From Clostridiales bacterium (GTDB lineage Bacteria; Bacillota; Clostridia; Lachnospirales; Lachnospiraceae), in assembly GCA_018365455.1 (NCBI GenBank), contig JAGZJZ010000025.1, forward strand, positions 30,905-94,904: a stretch of 64,000 nt of DNA, given 5' to 3'. The translations under genes were made by a program, and so were the position numbers. Shown here one piece after another: positions 8,944 to 19,710 of the stretch (position 1 is the stretch's first letter; each line of letters begins with the position of its first letter). Under the pieces are notes generated by a model that had not been told where the DNA came from, made no database searches, and worked only from the letters and a program-made list of their open reading frames with translations.

Positions 8944-9301
8944 AGTAATGTATAAATCTAAAATACATGGTGCAGTGGTAACGGATGCTGATCTAAATTA
9001 TAAAGGATCAATCACAATTGATAAAAAATTAATGGAACTCTCGGATATACTGGTTCATGAAAAGGTTCTTGTGGTAAATCTCAATACTGGCGGCAGATTT
9101 GAGACTTATGCGATTGAAGGAGAATATGGATCTGGGGTAATCTGTCTGAATGGGGCGGCAGCAAGACTTGCACAACCGGGGGATACAATTATTATTATTT
9201 CCTTTGGGATATTCAACGATCAGGAAAGCCGTGATTTAGATCCTATTAAATTATTACTGTCCCATACAGAAGAACATGTAAATATACCGGTCACAGATTA
9301 G
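8936..9301 (+). CDS. panD: Aspartate 1-decarboxylase, pyruvoyl type (beta-alanine supply)
   Basis: A 121-residue protein matching PanD. The self-cleavage site YKGSITID sets Gly24-Ser25, where Ser25 becomes the pyruvoyl group. Lys9 and Tyr58 are at the usual positions and the NGAAARL substrate loop is present. It decarboxylates L-aspartate to beta-alanine. There is no panB or panC nearby, and the gene overlaps the BtrH-like gene and sits 32 bp before a three-module NRPS whose adenylation domains lack the alpha-amine aspartate. This makes it very likely a dedicated precursor gene for the cluster and not a pantothenate gene. Maturation in some bacteria needs a helper; none is seen. Confidence 0.93.
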   Translation: MYRVMYKSKIHGAVVTDADLNYKGSITIDKKLMELSDILVHEKVLVVNLNTGGRFETYAIEGEYGSGVICLNGAAARLAQPGDTIIIISFGIFNDQESRDLDPIKLLLSHTEEHVNIPVTD

Positions 9302-9333
9302 AATGAAACTGACGGAGATAGGACGGAAAGATT

Positions 9334-12300
9334 ATGGATAATGGAAATGGATATAAAAAAGATGATCTTCTGAAATGGATGAAAGGTGAAAAGAGAGGGT
9401 ATCCATCTGTAACTATATGTGATGGATGGTACAAAAGCTTAAAAGAAAATTATGATGAAATTGCAATAAGAGGCATAGACAGGCAAATTACGTATCAGGA
9501 ATTAGAGGAAAGAAGTAATATCATAGCGTTAAAGTTAAAGGAGCAGGGTATAAAAAAAGCTGATGTTGTAGCTATCATTCTTGGATGTCCAAAAAACAGT
9601 ATAGCAGCCCAGTTAGCTGTATTAAAATTAAATGGTGTATGTTTAAACATAGAGAAAAATCATCCTCGTACCAGGCTTGAATATATGCTGAATGACAGCA
9701 ATACCAAAGCTGTTATCTGTGATGACGAAAGTGAATTACCAGACGGGTATAATGGCATTCTTATAAACTATAGTACCATTCGTTTTTGTGGCAATATTAA
9801 GAAATTCGTCGTGGACGACTCATATGAATTGAGTCCTGCATATTTGATTTACACTTCAGGAACAACCGGAAGACCAAAAGGTACGGTTCTGAGTAATAAA
9901 GGCATCATGAATCATCTTTATACAAAGATAAGGGTTCTTGGGCTTGGAAAAGGGGTTGTGGTAAGCCGTAATTTCAGCGTAAATTCTGTTGCTGCCGTCT
10001 GGCAGACCTTTGTTCCGCTTCTGATAGGCGGAACAATTGCTGTCCATAATCATGATACAGTTTTGGATGGATATAAACTTTTTACAGAGGCAGAAAAATT
10101 AGGTGTAAACATTATTTCTATGGTACCGTCTCAATTGAGTTCATTTATTGGACAATTGGAAGCTGGAAGAGACAGGCTGCTTTTGAATTCCCTTAAAATG
10201 CTTGTACTGACCGGAGAGAAAACCGAGCCTGGGTTAGTTAAAAGATTTTATAAGTTCTATCATATACAATTATGGAATGCCTATGGGCAGAGTGAGTGTT
10301 CGGATGATACTTTGCATTACAAAATAAAAAGAGACTGTGATTTAGAGGTTATACCAATTGGAAAGCCTTCCGATAATACATGTGTATATATAATGGATAA
10401 AAATTTAAATATACAGCCGGTTGGAGTGGAAGGGGAAATATGCATCTCTGGAGATGGTGTTGCCTTGGGATATCTGCATAGTGTGTCTGATAATAAGTTT
10501 ATAGAAAATCCGTATGACCGTGGTACCTCCATGTATAAGACAGGAGATATAGGTAGGTGGAATTTTGATGGGGATGTAGAATATATCGGTAGAATTGACC
10601 GGCAGGTAGAATTAAGAGGGTTCCGCGTGGAATTGGAGGAAATTGAAGCTTGTATCGCAGAGGTTCCAGGGATCACAGGATCGGTTGTTGTTACCAAAGG
10701 TAATCATAAAGAATATCTCTATGCGTATGTGCTGTCATGTGAAAAGATAGCTGAAAATGAGCTGAAAAAAGCTCTTAAAGAAAAATTACCAGAACACATG
10801 TTACCTGCAAGAATAATACAATTAGATAAATTTCCCATGACAAGTACAGGTAAAGTGGATTTGCTGTTTTTGGAAAGCAGGGAGGACCAGGAGGAGCAGG
10901 ATTATCATTCTTTACCCCGTAATAAAATGGACCGTTATTTATGCAGTATGTGGAGGGAGTTGCTAAAGAGGGATTTTGTAGGAATAGATGACGACTTTTT
11001 TTCTTTGGGAGGAAATTCTTTAAAAGCCACATCTTTGATTTATAAATTAAATACTTCCTTTGGTACAGAATTAAATTTAGGAGATTTGTTCCATCATCCA
11101 ACAGTACGCTGGTTATCAGACCACTTAATATTGGAGAAAGATAAAAATTATAAAGTAATTACCAGAGAAGAAGATCAAAAGTATTATCCGCTGTCATTAT
11201 CCCAGAACAGAATATTCATATTGAATGAGGTGGAAAAGGAAGGTACACAATATAACATCAGCGGTGCATACTTATTTAAAGAAAAAATTGACTTGGAAAA
11301 ATTATCTGTGATATGGAGTAGTATTATTCAAAGGCATGAAGCATTCCGAACAAGATTTGAGGTTGTGAAAGGTGTTCCAATGCAATGTATTGAGGATACG
11401 GCGCCGTTTAAAATAGTGAAGAAAATCTTGCCGCCTGGGTTAGATGACAGTGCTGTTAATCTGGAATTACAGAACTTTATAAAGCCATTTGATTTAACCG
11501 CTGCACCTCTCTTGAGGGTAGGTATATTTGAGCTTGATGAAAAAAGATCCATTATGATTTATGATATGCATCATATTATTGCGGATGGAGCTTCATTAAC
11601 CATTATTTATGAAGAATTTTTAGCGCTGTATCGAAATATGCCTTTAGATAAATTAACTGCCAGATACCGAGATTTTATTTTGTGGCAGCAGAAGTTTATT
11701 TCATCAGCCAGAATGGAGGGGCAAAAGGAGTATTGGCTTTCTCAATTGTCGGGAGGGATAACGGCATTAGATTTGCCATTTGATAAGCAGAGGCCTCTGC
11801 AACAGAGCTTCAGGGGAGCTACTATCAGAACAAGGATAAATAAAGAAGAGGTATCTTTGATAAAACGGACGGTAAAAGAAGAAGGTATCACTCTTTTTAC
11901 ATTTTTACTTTCTTCATTGAACATACTGCTGTATAAGTATACAAAAGATCAGGATATTATTATTGGTACTCCTGTTTTGGGCAGATATAATGAAGAAACA
12001 AAATCAATCGTTGGGATGTTTGTTAATACAATTGCTTTAAAATGCCATATCGATCCTGAGGATACCCTTAATTCATTTTTCCGCAAGGTAATGTGCACAG
12101 TTGTAGAAGGCTATGATAACCAGGATTATCCTTTTGATGAATTGGTGAATCAATTGAAAATACCAAGAGACCGTAGCAGGAATCCTATTTTTGATATCAT
12201 GCTGTTGCTTCATGAAGCGGATGATATCGGTGAGGATAAAAGTGTATTAAATATTGAGAAATATCCTTTGAAAAAGCAAGCTGCCCAATTTGATCTGACA

Positions 12301-15300
12301 TTTGAGATTACGGAAGATGGATCTGGTTTATACGTAGATATTAATTATTGTGCAGATATTTTTAATGAAGCAACCATTCGTGCTATATCAGGGAGATTCA
12401 TACGGCTTATGCAAATTATGGCTGCAGATAGAGACTTAACAATAAGTCAAATTTGTATTTCTACCAGAAAAGAACAACAATGGGTTTTAGAAAAAGGCAA
12501 AGGAGAAATATTTACAGGAATCAAGGGGCTGGCAATATGCCAAATGCTGCAGAATCAAGCAGAAAATGCGCCAAACGATATTGCGCTGGCGGCAAATGGG
12601 ATACAGGTAAGTTATGCTAAACTCTGGGAGAGGATCGAAGAGTTAAAAGCCATGTACAGAAAAGAGGGAATGGAGACAGGGCAAGTTGTAGTTATTCAGA
12701 TGACATCTTCCATAGAGTTAATACTTTCTATATTAAGCGTTCTTAGTTATGGTGCAATCTGTCTTCCGATTGACGTTAAATGTCCCAAACAGCGAAAAAA
12801 ATATATGATAGAAGATAGCTGCGCTGACTGGGTGATCACTTACGAACGAGAAAATATATTACTGGAAAGGAATCAACGCACAAGTCAGGAATGCATAAAA
12901 AAACTCAATATTACGAATGTAGATAATCAGGCAGCTTATATTATTTATACTTCTGGATCAACAGGTTTGCCAAAAGGAGTCATATTAAGTGAAAAAGGAA
13001 TTTTAAATCACGCATTTACAAAAGTAAGATTTTTAAACATGAGGAGAGATGATGTTGTATACCATAATTTTAGTATAAATTTTGTTGCTTCCATATGGCA
13101 GTATCTTGCACCTTTAATAACAGGAGCCAGAGTAGTAATCCAGACCAAAAAAATATCTGCAGATGCGTATCAAATGCTGGAGGAAGCAATCCGGGAAAAG
13201 GTCAGTATCCTTTCATTAGTTCCTTCGCAGCTGGATGCTTATTTAGACCAGATTGATATGGGAAGAGAAGCTTTAAAATTAAATACTATTAAATGTGTCA
13301 TTTTAACAGGAGAAAAAACAGATGAGAATCTGGTTCGAAGATTTTACAGTAGGTACAAAATACCTCTTATAAATGCATACGGGCTCAGTGAATGTTCTGA
13401 TGATGTGCTTCATTATCGTATACCTTTTCATTTTGCCTGCAGCGTTATACCTATTGGAAGCCCTGCAATAAATACACAAATTTATATACTAGGGGATAAC
13501 TTTGAAATTCTGCCTGCCGGGGTACAGGGTGAAATATATATTGGGGGGGATAGTCTGGCACTGGGATATATCAGAGATTCGGCTGATTATGCCAGCAAGT
13601 TTATAAAGGTTTTGAATATATCTGAAAAAATATTATTTCGGACAGGTGATATAGGTAGATGGAATGAAGATGGGTATGTAGAGTACCTGGGAAGAAAAGA
13701 CAGGCAGGTTAAGATCAGGGGACACCGGATAGAATTAGAAGAAATTGGATCATGTCTGAAACAAAACTTTCCGATTGAAAAAACAGCAACAGTAATACAA
13801 GGTAAAGAAAATAATGAATATATATGTTGTTATGTCATTTGTAAAGAGGACATATCTGAATTGGATATGAAGGATAAGCTGCGGGAATATCTTCCGGAGT
13901 ATATGATACCTAACAGAATAATCAAAGTAGACGCCTTTCCAACAACCATATCGGGAAAAATAAACTATGGATTGTTGGAAAATTACCAGGAGGAAAAGTT
14001 GAAAGAAGAATTTCACCCTCCGCAGAACGAACTGGAAGAGAAACTTTGTGAACTGTGGATGGACCTTCTAACAATAGATAGAGTAAGCATAACGGATGAT
14101 TTTTTCGAATTAGGCGGAAACTCATTAAAATGTTCTACCCTTCTTTATATGATAAATGATACATACCATTCAGATCTCGAACTGGATGAAATCTTTATGC
14201 ATCCTACGGTCAAATGGTTGGCAGAGCGTATTCAAAAAAGCAAGTTTATGGTATACGAGCCAATTATCAGGTCAGAATTTCAGGATGTATATCCGTTATC
14301 TTTGAGCCAAAAAAGAATTTATATACTGGATTCTTTGGTATCGAATAACGATGGGATAATAAAATCCTCTGTGACGCCATATAACATAAGTTACGCTTTT
14401 ACTGTCTATGGGGAGTTAGAGGTTGACAAACTGCAGGAGGCATGTCAGGAGCTTGTAAACAGGCATGATGTATTGAGAACCCGTTTTTCTTTTTTGAATG
14501 AAGAGCCTGTACAGATTGTGATTGATAGAGTAAAAATGGAAATGGCAGTACTCTCAGCAAATAACGGGGATGAGCAGGCGCTCCAGGAGATATTACGTGA
14601 TTTTATACATCCCTTTGACTTGAAAAAACCGCCTTTGATAAGAATTGGACTGATATCTTTCAATGCCAGCAAACATATCCTTGTTTTTGATATGCATCAT
14701 ATTATATCAGATGGATTTTCCTTACGGATTATATTCCAGGATTTATTAAGTATATATTCAGGGGATACAATGTACCCGCAAAAGGTACAATATCATGATT
14801 TTGTCCTGTGGCAGCAAAAGCAGATTCAAAGGCAGGGGCTGGAATCCCAAAAAAGATATTGGGTTCACAGATTCCGGGATAGTATACCTGTTTTGCATCT
14901 TCTAGAGGATCAAAAAAGACCTTTGGAACAAAGTTTTAAAGGGGAACTTCTGGAAATAATGCTGAATAAGGAAAAGACTTCTTGTATCAAAAATGCAGCC
15001 AGGAGGGAAAGGGTGACGGTCTTTACCTTATTGCTGTCCGGATTATATATCTTATTACACAAATATTCCGGAGACACTGATATAGTGGTTGGCAGTGCGG
15101 TATCAGGAAGATTGCAGCAGGAAACAAAGTCTATGGTTGGTATGTTTGTCAATACCATTGCCTTAAGAAACCAGATACAGCCTAATGATTCATTTACTGA
15201 TTTTCTCCAGGCAGTAAAATTAACCGTAGCTGAAGGATATACAAATCAGGCATACCCTTTTGAAGAGCTTGTAGAAGAATTAAATATACCGAGAAATAGA

Positions 15301-18300
15301 AGCAGAAACCCCATATTTGACGTTATGATGCTATTTCACGAAGCATCTGAATATGACACAAAAGGGTTTCAGATAGAACCTTATCACATACAAAGAGATT
15401 CCTCTCAATTTGATTTAACGTTTGAGGTAACCGAGACAGAGGCAGGTTTAAAAGTTGGTATTAATTATTGCACGGATATTTTTAACAAAGAATCTGTAAA
15501 ATTAATGATGGATAGATTTATTGAAATATTAATAGCAGTATCTCTTCATAGAGATGTCAGAATAAGGGATCTGTCAATCGTAAGTACAGAGGCAAGGCAA
15601 TGGATTATTGAAAAGGAACAGGGAGAAGAGGTCTGGGAGTATCTAAATCAGTCTATAGACGGACTTATTGAGAAACAAGTGCAGGAAAATGCTGATAAAA
15701 CTGCTCTCATTTCAGGTGAAATCCGGATGTCCTATCTGGAATTCTGGAATAAAGTCTTAAAATTATCAGAAATGTTGGTAAACAACGGGATTAAAAATAA
15801 TGATGTAGTCATCATACAAATTAAAAGTTCTATAGAGTTGTTTATTGCCATTACTGCAGTTCTTAAATCAAATGGAGTTTGTCTGCCGATAGAGGCAGAT
15901 TGTCCTCAGATACGTTTTGATTATATTAGGAAAAACAGCAGTGCGGTTGGTGTACTTTTATATACAGACCATCGTTTTAATTTTGAAAAAATAACTGGAA
16001 ATGGTAAATCAATACGAAGCGTTCTTAAAGACAAGGAAAGTAAACCGGCATATATTATTTATACATCTGGCACTTCAGGAAATCCAAAAGGGGTACTGTT
16101 AAGCCACCAGGGAATTGTTAATCATCTAATCGGGAAAATAAAAGAAACAAAGCTGAGTGAGAACGACATTATAAGCCAAAGTTTTGGTATCCGGTTTGTA
16201 GCATCTATCTGGCAGTTTGCAGCGCCTCTATGCTGTGGAAGTGCAATACTGGTGCATTCGGATGAAGTAAAAATGAGTCCTTATAAATTATTGGAAGAGG
16301 CACAAGAAAGGAAAGCCAGTATTATTTCAATGGTGCCGTTCCAGCTTAAAATGTATCTGGATATGATAGCAAACGGGAAAAGTAAATTATTACTGGAGAG
16401 TATCAGATTAATCATATTGACAGGAGAAAAGACAGACTGTAAATTAGTAGAAAAATTTAATCAGGAATACAAGATTCCCTTACTCAATGCTTATGGTCAA
16501 TCGGAATGTTCAGATGATACGCTGCATTTCCACATACCACATGATTTAAACGGAAATTGTGTTCCTATTGGAAAGCCGGCAATAAATACACAGGTCTATA
16601 TTCTGGATGAGGCATTCTGCAGGCAGCCTGTAGGAATTCCAGGTGAGATATATATCGCCGGAAAAGGACTTGCTATGGGGTATATCAATAATAATGAACT
16701 GAATAGTCAGAAGTTTTTAAAAAATCCATTTCTCTCTAATAGCTACATGTACCGTACAGGAGATTATGGTAGATGGAATAAAGATGGTAATGTGGAGTAC
16801 CTGGGAAGAAAAGACAGACAGATAAAGATAAGGGGAATTCGATTAGAGCCAGAAGAGATTGAACATTGTATTGAAAAGTTTCCTGGAATAGAAAGAGCTG
16901 TTGTTGTAGAAAAAAGAGAAGACGATAACCGAGTATTTTTATGTGCGTATGTATTATCAAAAAATGCATTTTCTGAAACAAAGCTTCTGGATTCCTTAAG
17001 GGATCAATTACCGGAATATATGATTCCTCATAGAATCATACGGTTAGAAAGTTTTCCTCAAACATCCAGCGGTAAAACTGATTTAAGAGAATTAGAAGAC
17101 AGAAAAGAAGAATACCGAAGGGAGGTATTTACGGCTCCGAAGAATGCGGTAGAGAAAAATATCTGTAATATTGTGGAAAAAATACTCCATGTAAATGAGA
17201 TTAGTATTGATGATAATTTTTTTGATTTGGGTGGTAATTCATTAACTGCGGTTCAATTATCTGTTTTATTAGAGGAACAATATAGGAATTTAAGACCATC
17301 TTATATATTAAGCCATCCAACAGTCCGTTCACTGGCAGCTTTCATCAATAAGGAAACGGTAAAAAATAATGACAACCCGATTAGTAATTACTGTGAAGAC
17401 AAAAAAGATACGGTTTTAATCGAAAATATTAAGCCTTTTGGAGATTTATTTTATAAAAACTGTTTTTATAATTCTCTCTTTCCTGTACTGTATCATTTTA
17501 AAAGGGATATTATGCAGGTTTTATTATATGATTCAATTATTTACAACTTTAACCTACAAAAGAACCAATTGATTAATTATAAAAACCATTTATCGACAGA
17601 TCATATTTTGATAGAGATGAATGTAAAATACGAAATGAAATCTGATGTGGATGAAGTTGTGGAAACAATTATATATGCTTTGGGCAAACACCATCCGGTT
17701 ATTTTATGGATTGATTGCTATAAGATCTCAGTCTGTAAACAGGAATATAGGAAAAAACATGTTCCCCATACGATATTATTATATGGATATAATAATAATA
17801 GTAAGACTTTTTATATTATAGATCATATTAATGAGGAAAGTAATTATTATAAAATGCAGGAAATCCCATATCACGATGTGAAAGAAGCATACAACGAATA
17901 TCAAGTTAATTTTAATCAACATGGATATCATTCTTTTTACGAATTTTATCAGGATGAAACCAGGCAGGATACTTCAATAGAATTTCGTGAAGAAGAACAA
18001 CGAAAACTGTTCTATCGGGTTTTTAATGAAGACAGGGATCAAATAAAAACTGGATTTGAGGATATTAACAAATTTAAGCAATATTTCATTCAATGTGTAA
18101 AAAATAAACAACATTTTAGCAGCAGTTTCGATAATCTGATCGGGATGATGAACGATGCAGTTAATAGTAAAAAAGCAGAGTTATTCCGGAATCAAAGAAT
18201 ATTTCAAGGATATAAAACACCTGGCGATTTATCGGAAACAATTCTTGAGCAGTGGATACTGGTCAGAACAGTAATTCTTAAACAAAAATATTCTGATAAT

Positions 18301-18417
18301 AAAATAATAAGCAGTGATTTAGAACTTTGTCTTAGATCAATGGATAGAATCTATCAGTTAGAATCTCTGAATTACGATATTATATCAGAGTATGAAAATA
18401 GTTTGGGTTTTATATAA
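9334..18417 (+). CDS. Trimodular NRPS, A-T-C-A-T-C-A-T-BtrH
   Basis: A 3027-residue synthetase. A1 has its TSGTTG loop near residue 175, T1 its serine in LGGNSL near 562, and C1 its HHIIADG near 746. A2 has TSGSTG near 1206, T2 LGGNSL near 1596, and C2 HHIISDG near 1787. A3 has TSGTSG near 2243 and T3 its serine near 2635. Residues about 2700-2850 form a BtrH-like domain with candidate triad C2710, H2812 and D2830, followed by a helical tail. There is no thioesterase. All three A domains share one ten-residue code read by eye as V-A-W-S-(V/I)-T-A-D-D-K. The missing Asp235 argues for a substrate without an alpha-amine, and beta-alanine is favoured because panD is adjacent. No starter C domain is present. 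The terminal domain probably hands the chain to an amine. Confidence 0.93.
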   Translation: MDNGNGYKKDDLLKWMKGEKRGYPSVTICDGWYKSLKENYDEIAIRGIDRQITYQELEERSNIIALKLKEQGIKKADVVAIILGCPKNSIAAQLAVLKLNGVCLNIEKNHPRTRLEYMLNDSNTKAVICDDESELPDGYNGILINYSTIRFCGNIKKFVVDDSYELSPAYLIYTSGTTGRPKGTVLSNKGIMNHLYTKIRVLGLGKGVVVSRNFSVNSVAAVWQTFVPLLIGGTIAVHNHDTVLDGYKLFTEAEKLGVNIISMVPSQLSSFIGQLEAGRDRLLLNSLKMLVLTGEKTEPGLVKRFYKFYHIQLWNAYGQSECSDDTLHYKIKRDCDLEVIPIGKPSDNTCVYIMDKNLNIQPVGVEGEICISGDGVALGYLHSVSDNKFIENPYDRGTSMYKTGDIGRWNFDGDVEYIGRIDRQVELRGFRVELEEIEACIAEVPGITGSVVVTKGNHKEYLYAYVLSCEKIAENELKKALKEKLPEHMLPARIIQLDKFPMTSTGKVDLLFLESREDQEEQDYHSLPRNKMDRYLCSMWRELLKRDFVGIDDDFFSLGGNSLKATSLIYKLNTSFGTELNLGDLFHHPTVRWLSDHLILEKDKNYKVITREEDQKYYPLSLSQNRIFILNEVEKEGTQYNISGAYLFKEKIDLEKLSVIWSSIIQRHEAFRTRFEVVKGVPMQCIEDTAPFKIVKKILPPGLDDSAVNLELQNFIKPFDLTAAPLLRVGIFELDEKRSIMIYDMHHIIADGASLTIIYEEFLALYRNMPLDKLTARYRDFILWQQKFISSARMEGQKEYWLSQLSGGITALDLPFDKQRPLQQSFRGATIRTRINKEEVSLIKRTVKEEGITLFTFLLSSLNILLYKYTKDQDIIIGTPVLGRYNEETKSIVGMFVNTIALKCHIDPEDTLNSFFRKVMCTVVEGYDNQDYPFDELVNQLKIPRDRSRNPIFDIMLLLHEADDIGEDKSVLNIEKYPLKKQAAQFDLTFEITEDGSGLYVDINYCADIFNEATIRAISGRFIRLMQIMAADRDLTISQICISTRKEQQWVLEKGKGEIFTGIKGLAICQMLQNQAENAPNDIALAANGIQVSYAKLWERIEELKAMYRKEGMETGQVVVIQMTSSIELILSILSVLSYGAICLPIDVKCPKQRKKYMIEDSCADWVITYERENILLERNQRTSQECIKKLNITNVDNQAAYIIYTSGSTGLPKGVILSEKGILNHAFTKVRFLNMRRDDVVYHNFSINFVASIWQYLAPLITGARVVIQTKKISADAYQMLEEAIREKVSILSLVPSQLDAYLDQIDMGREALKLNTIKCVILTGEKTDENLVRRFYSRYKIPLINAYGLSECSDDVLHYRIPFHFACSVIPIGSPAINTQIYILGDNFEILPAGVQGEIYIGGDSLALGYIRDSADYASKFIKVLNISEKILFRTGDIGRWNEDGYVEYLGRKDRQVKIRGHRIELEEIGSCLKQNFPIEKTATVIQGKENNEYICCYVICKEDISELDMKDKLREYLPEYMIPNRIIKVDAFPTTISGKINYGLLENYQEEKLKEEFHPPQNELEEKLCELWMDLLTIDRVSITDDFFELGGNSLKCSTLLYMINDTYHSDLELDEIFMHPTVKWLAERIQKSKFMVYEPIIRSEFQDVYPLSLSQKRIYILDSLVSNNDGIIKSSVTPYNISYAFTVYGELEVDKLQEACQELVNRHDVLRTRFSFLNEEPVQIVIDRVKMEMAVLSANNGDEQALQEILRDFIHPFDLKKPPLIRIGLISFNASKHILVFDMHHIISDGFSLRIIFQDLLSIYSGDTMYPQKVQYHDFVLWQQKQIQRQGLESQKRYWVHRFRDSIPVLHLLEDQKRPLEQSFKGELLEIMLNKEKTSCIKNAARRERVTVFTLLLSGLYILLHKYSGDTDIVVGSAVSGRLQQETKSMVGMFVNTIALRNQIQPNDSFTDFLQAVKLTVAEGYTNQAYPFEELVEELNIPRNRSRNPIFDVMMLFHEASEYDTKGFQIEPYHIQRDSSQFDLTFEVTETEAGLKVGINYCTDIFNKESVKLMMDRFIEILIAVSLHRDVRIRDLSIVSTEARQWIIEKEQGEEVWEYLNQSIDGLIEKQVQENADKTALISGEIRMSYLEFWNKVLKLSEMLVNNGIKNNDVVIIQIKSSIELFIAITAVLKSNGVCLPIEADCPQIRFDYIRKNSSAVGVLLYTDHRFNFEKITGNGKSIRSVLKDKESKPAYIIYTSGTSGNPKGVLLSHQGIVNHLIGKIKETKLSENDIISQSFGIRFVASIWQFAAPLCCGSAILVHSDEVKMSPYKLLEEAQERKASIISMVPFQLKMYLDMIANGKSKLLLESIRLIILTGEKTDCKLVEKFNQEYKIPLLNAYGQSECSDDTLHFHIPHDLNGNCVPIGKPAINTQVYILDEAFCRQPVGIPGEIYIAGKGLAMGYINNNELNSQKFLKNPFLSNSYMYRTGDYGRWNKDGNVEYLGRKDRQIKIRGIRLEPEEIEHCIEKFPGIERAVVVEKREDDNRVFLCAYVLSKNAFSETKLLDSLRDQLPEYMIPHRIIRLESFPQTSSGKTDLRELEDRKEEYRREVFTAPKNAVEKNICNIVEKILHVNEISIDDNFFDLGGNSLTAVQLSVLLEEQYRNLRPSYILSHPTVRSLAAFINKETVKNNDNPISNYCEDKKDTVLIENIKPFGDLFYKNCFYNSLFPVLYHFKRDIMQVLLYDSIIYNFNLQKNQLINYKNHLSTDHILIEMNVKYEMKSDVDEVVETIIYALGKHHPVILWIDCYKISVCKQEYRKKHVPHTILLYGYNNNSKTFYIIDHINEESNYYKMQEIPYHDVKEAYNEYQVNFNQHGYHSFYEFYQDETRQDTSIEFREEEQRKLFYRVFNEDRDQIKTGFEDINKFKQYFIQCVKNKQHFSSSFDNLIGMMNDAVNSKKAELFRNQRIFQGYKTPGDLSETILEQWILVRTVILKQKYSDNKIISSDLELCLRSMDRIYQLESLNYDIISEYENSLGFI

Positions 18418-18457
18418 AGCCGATTATTAAGCCGTAATAGAAAGGAGGTGACAAGTA

Positions 18458-19642
18458 TTGATATCGGATAAAATGAAGGAATATGTAGCAAGTAATTTTG
18501 CAGTAAACGCTCTCTTTGAAGAAAGCAAAAATATGAAAGATCTCTACGGAGAAGATAATGTATATGATTTTAGCCTCGGTAATCCCAAAGTAGAAACACC
18601 TGAACAAGTTAAAACAGCTTTATTAGAAATTCTTGATAAAGAAAGAACCGTCGATATACATGGCTATATGAGCAATTCCGGATATGAAAGTGTCCGTGAG
18701 AAAATAGCAGTAAGTATCAATGACAGGGAAACAACATCCTTTACTTCCAAAAATATTGTTATGACCGCAGGTGCAGCTGGGGGATTGAATGTGATATTTA
18801 AGATTTTATTGAACCCTGGTGATGAAGTAATTGTCTTTGCTCCTTATTTTCCGGATTACAAGAGTTATGTAGATAATTATAATGGGAATTTTATAAGTAT
18901 TATGCCGCAATCAGAAAATTTTGAACCAGATTTAGAAGAGTTTGAAAAAACTCTTTCTAGTAAAACAAAAGCAGTAATCATAAATTCGCCAAATAATCCA
19001 ACCGGTATTATATATAGTCTGGATACGATAATGAACTTGACTGCAATATTACAAAAGAAACAAAAAGAGTATGGTACAGATATATATTTGATTTCGGATG
19101 AGCCATACAGGGAGATTGTGTACAATAAAGCAGATATCCCATATTTAACAAAATATTACAGTAATACGATTGTCGTTTATTCTTTTAGTAAATCGCTGTG
19201 TCTCCCAGGAGAAAGGATTGGATATTTAGTGATTCCGTCCGAACTGGCGCATAGCAAAGAGATGATATGTGCCGCTAAAATTGCCAATCAGATATTAGGC
19301 TTTGTGAATGCTCCTTCGCTTTTTCAAAGAGTAGTTGCCGAATGCCTCAATTCGAGTGTTGATACTGGCTATTATAAAAGAAACAGAGATACATTAATTA
19401 AAGCGATACGAAAGGCAGGATTTCAATGTAAAAATCCGGAAGGGGGTTTTTATCTTTTTATGAAATCCCCGATTGAGGATGATAAGGCTTTTTGTGAATC
19501 GGCTAAAAAATACCGGATTCTGATTTCACCAGGAAGATATTTTGGATATGGGGGATATGTCAGAATATCATTCTGTGTATTATATGAAACAATCCTAAAT
19601 TCTTTACCAGGTTTTTTTCTGCTGTCTGAAGAATACTTGTAA
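18458..19642 (+). CDS. PLP-dependent class I/II aminotransferase
   Basis: A 394-residue fold-type I aminotransferase of the aspartate aminotransferase superfamily. Visible marks are FSLGNPKVETP, the cofactor-binding TAGAAGGLN, the NSPNNPTG segment, the SDEPYRE aspartate and the Schiff-base lysine K245 in FSKSLCLPGERIGY. The start is TTG behind a near-perfect AAAGGAGGTGA site 5 nt away, so it is preferred over the later ATG. It would make or consume an amino acid or amino-acyl precursor; the substrate is open. It follows the trimodular NRPS by 40 bp, so a role in building its unusual amino acid, or in aminating a carrier-bound aldehyde or ketone, is reasonable. Confidence 0.92.
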   Translation: MISDKMKEYVASNFAVNALFEESKNMKDLYGEDNVYDFSLGNPKVETPEQVKTALLEILDKERTVDIHGYMSNSGYESVREKIAVSINDRETTSFTSKNIVMTAGAAGGLNVIFKILLNPGDEVIVFAPYFPDYKSYVDNYNGNFISIMPQSENFEPDLEEFEKTLSSKTKAVIINSPNNPTGIIYSLDTIMNLTAILQKKQKEYGTDIYLISDEPYREIVYNKADIPYLTKYYSNTIVVYSFSKSLCLPGERIGYLVIPSELAHSKEMICAAKIANQILGFVNAPSLFQRVVAECLNSSVDTGYYKRNRDTLIKAIRKAGFQCKNPEGGFYLFMKSPIEDDKAFCESAKKYRILISPGRYFGYGGYVRISFCVLYETILNSLPGFFLLSEEYL

Positions 19643-19710
19643 CAGAATGTGAACCAATTCATTTCATGGTATATAAAGCAGTACATAAGAATAATGAAAG
19701 GAGTAGTTTT

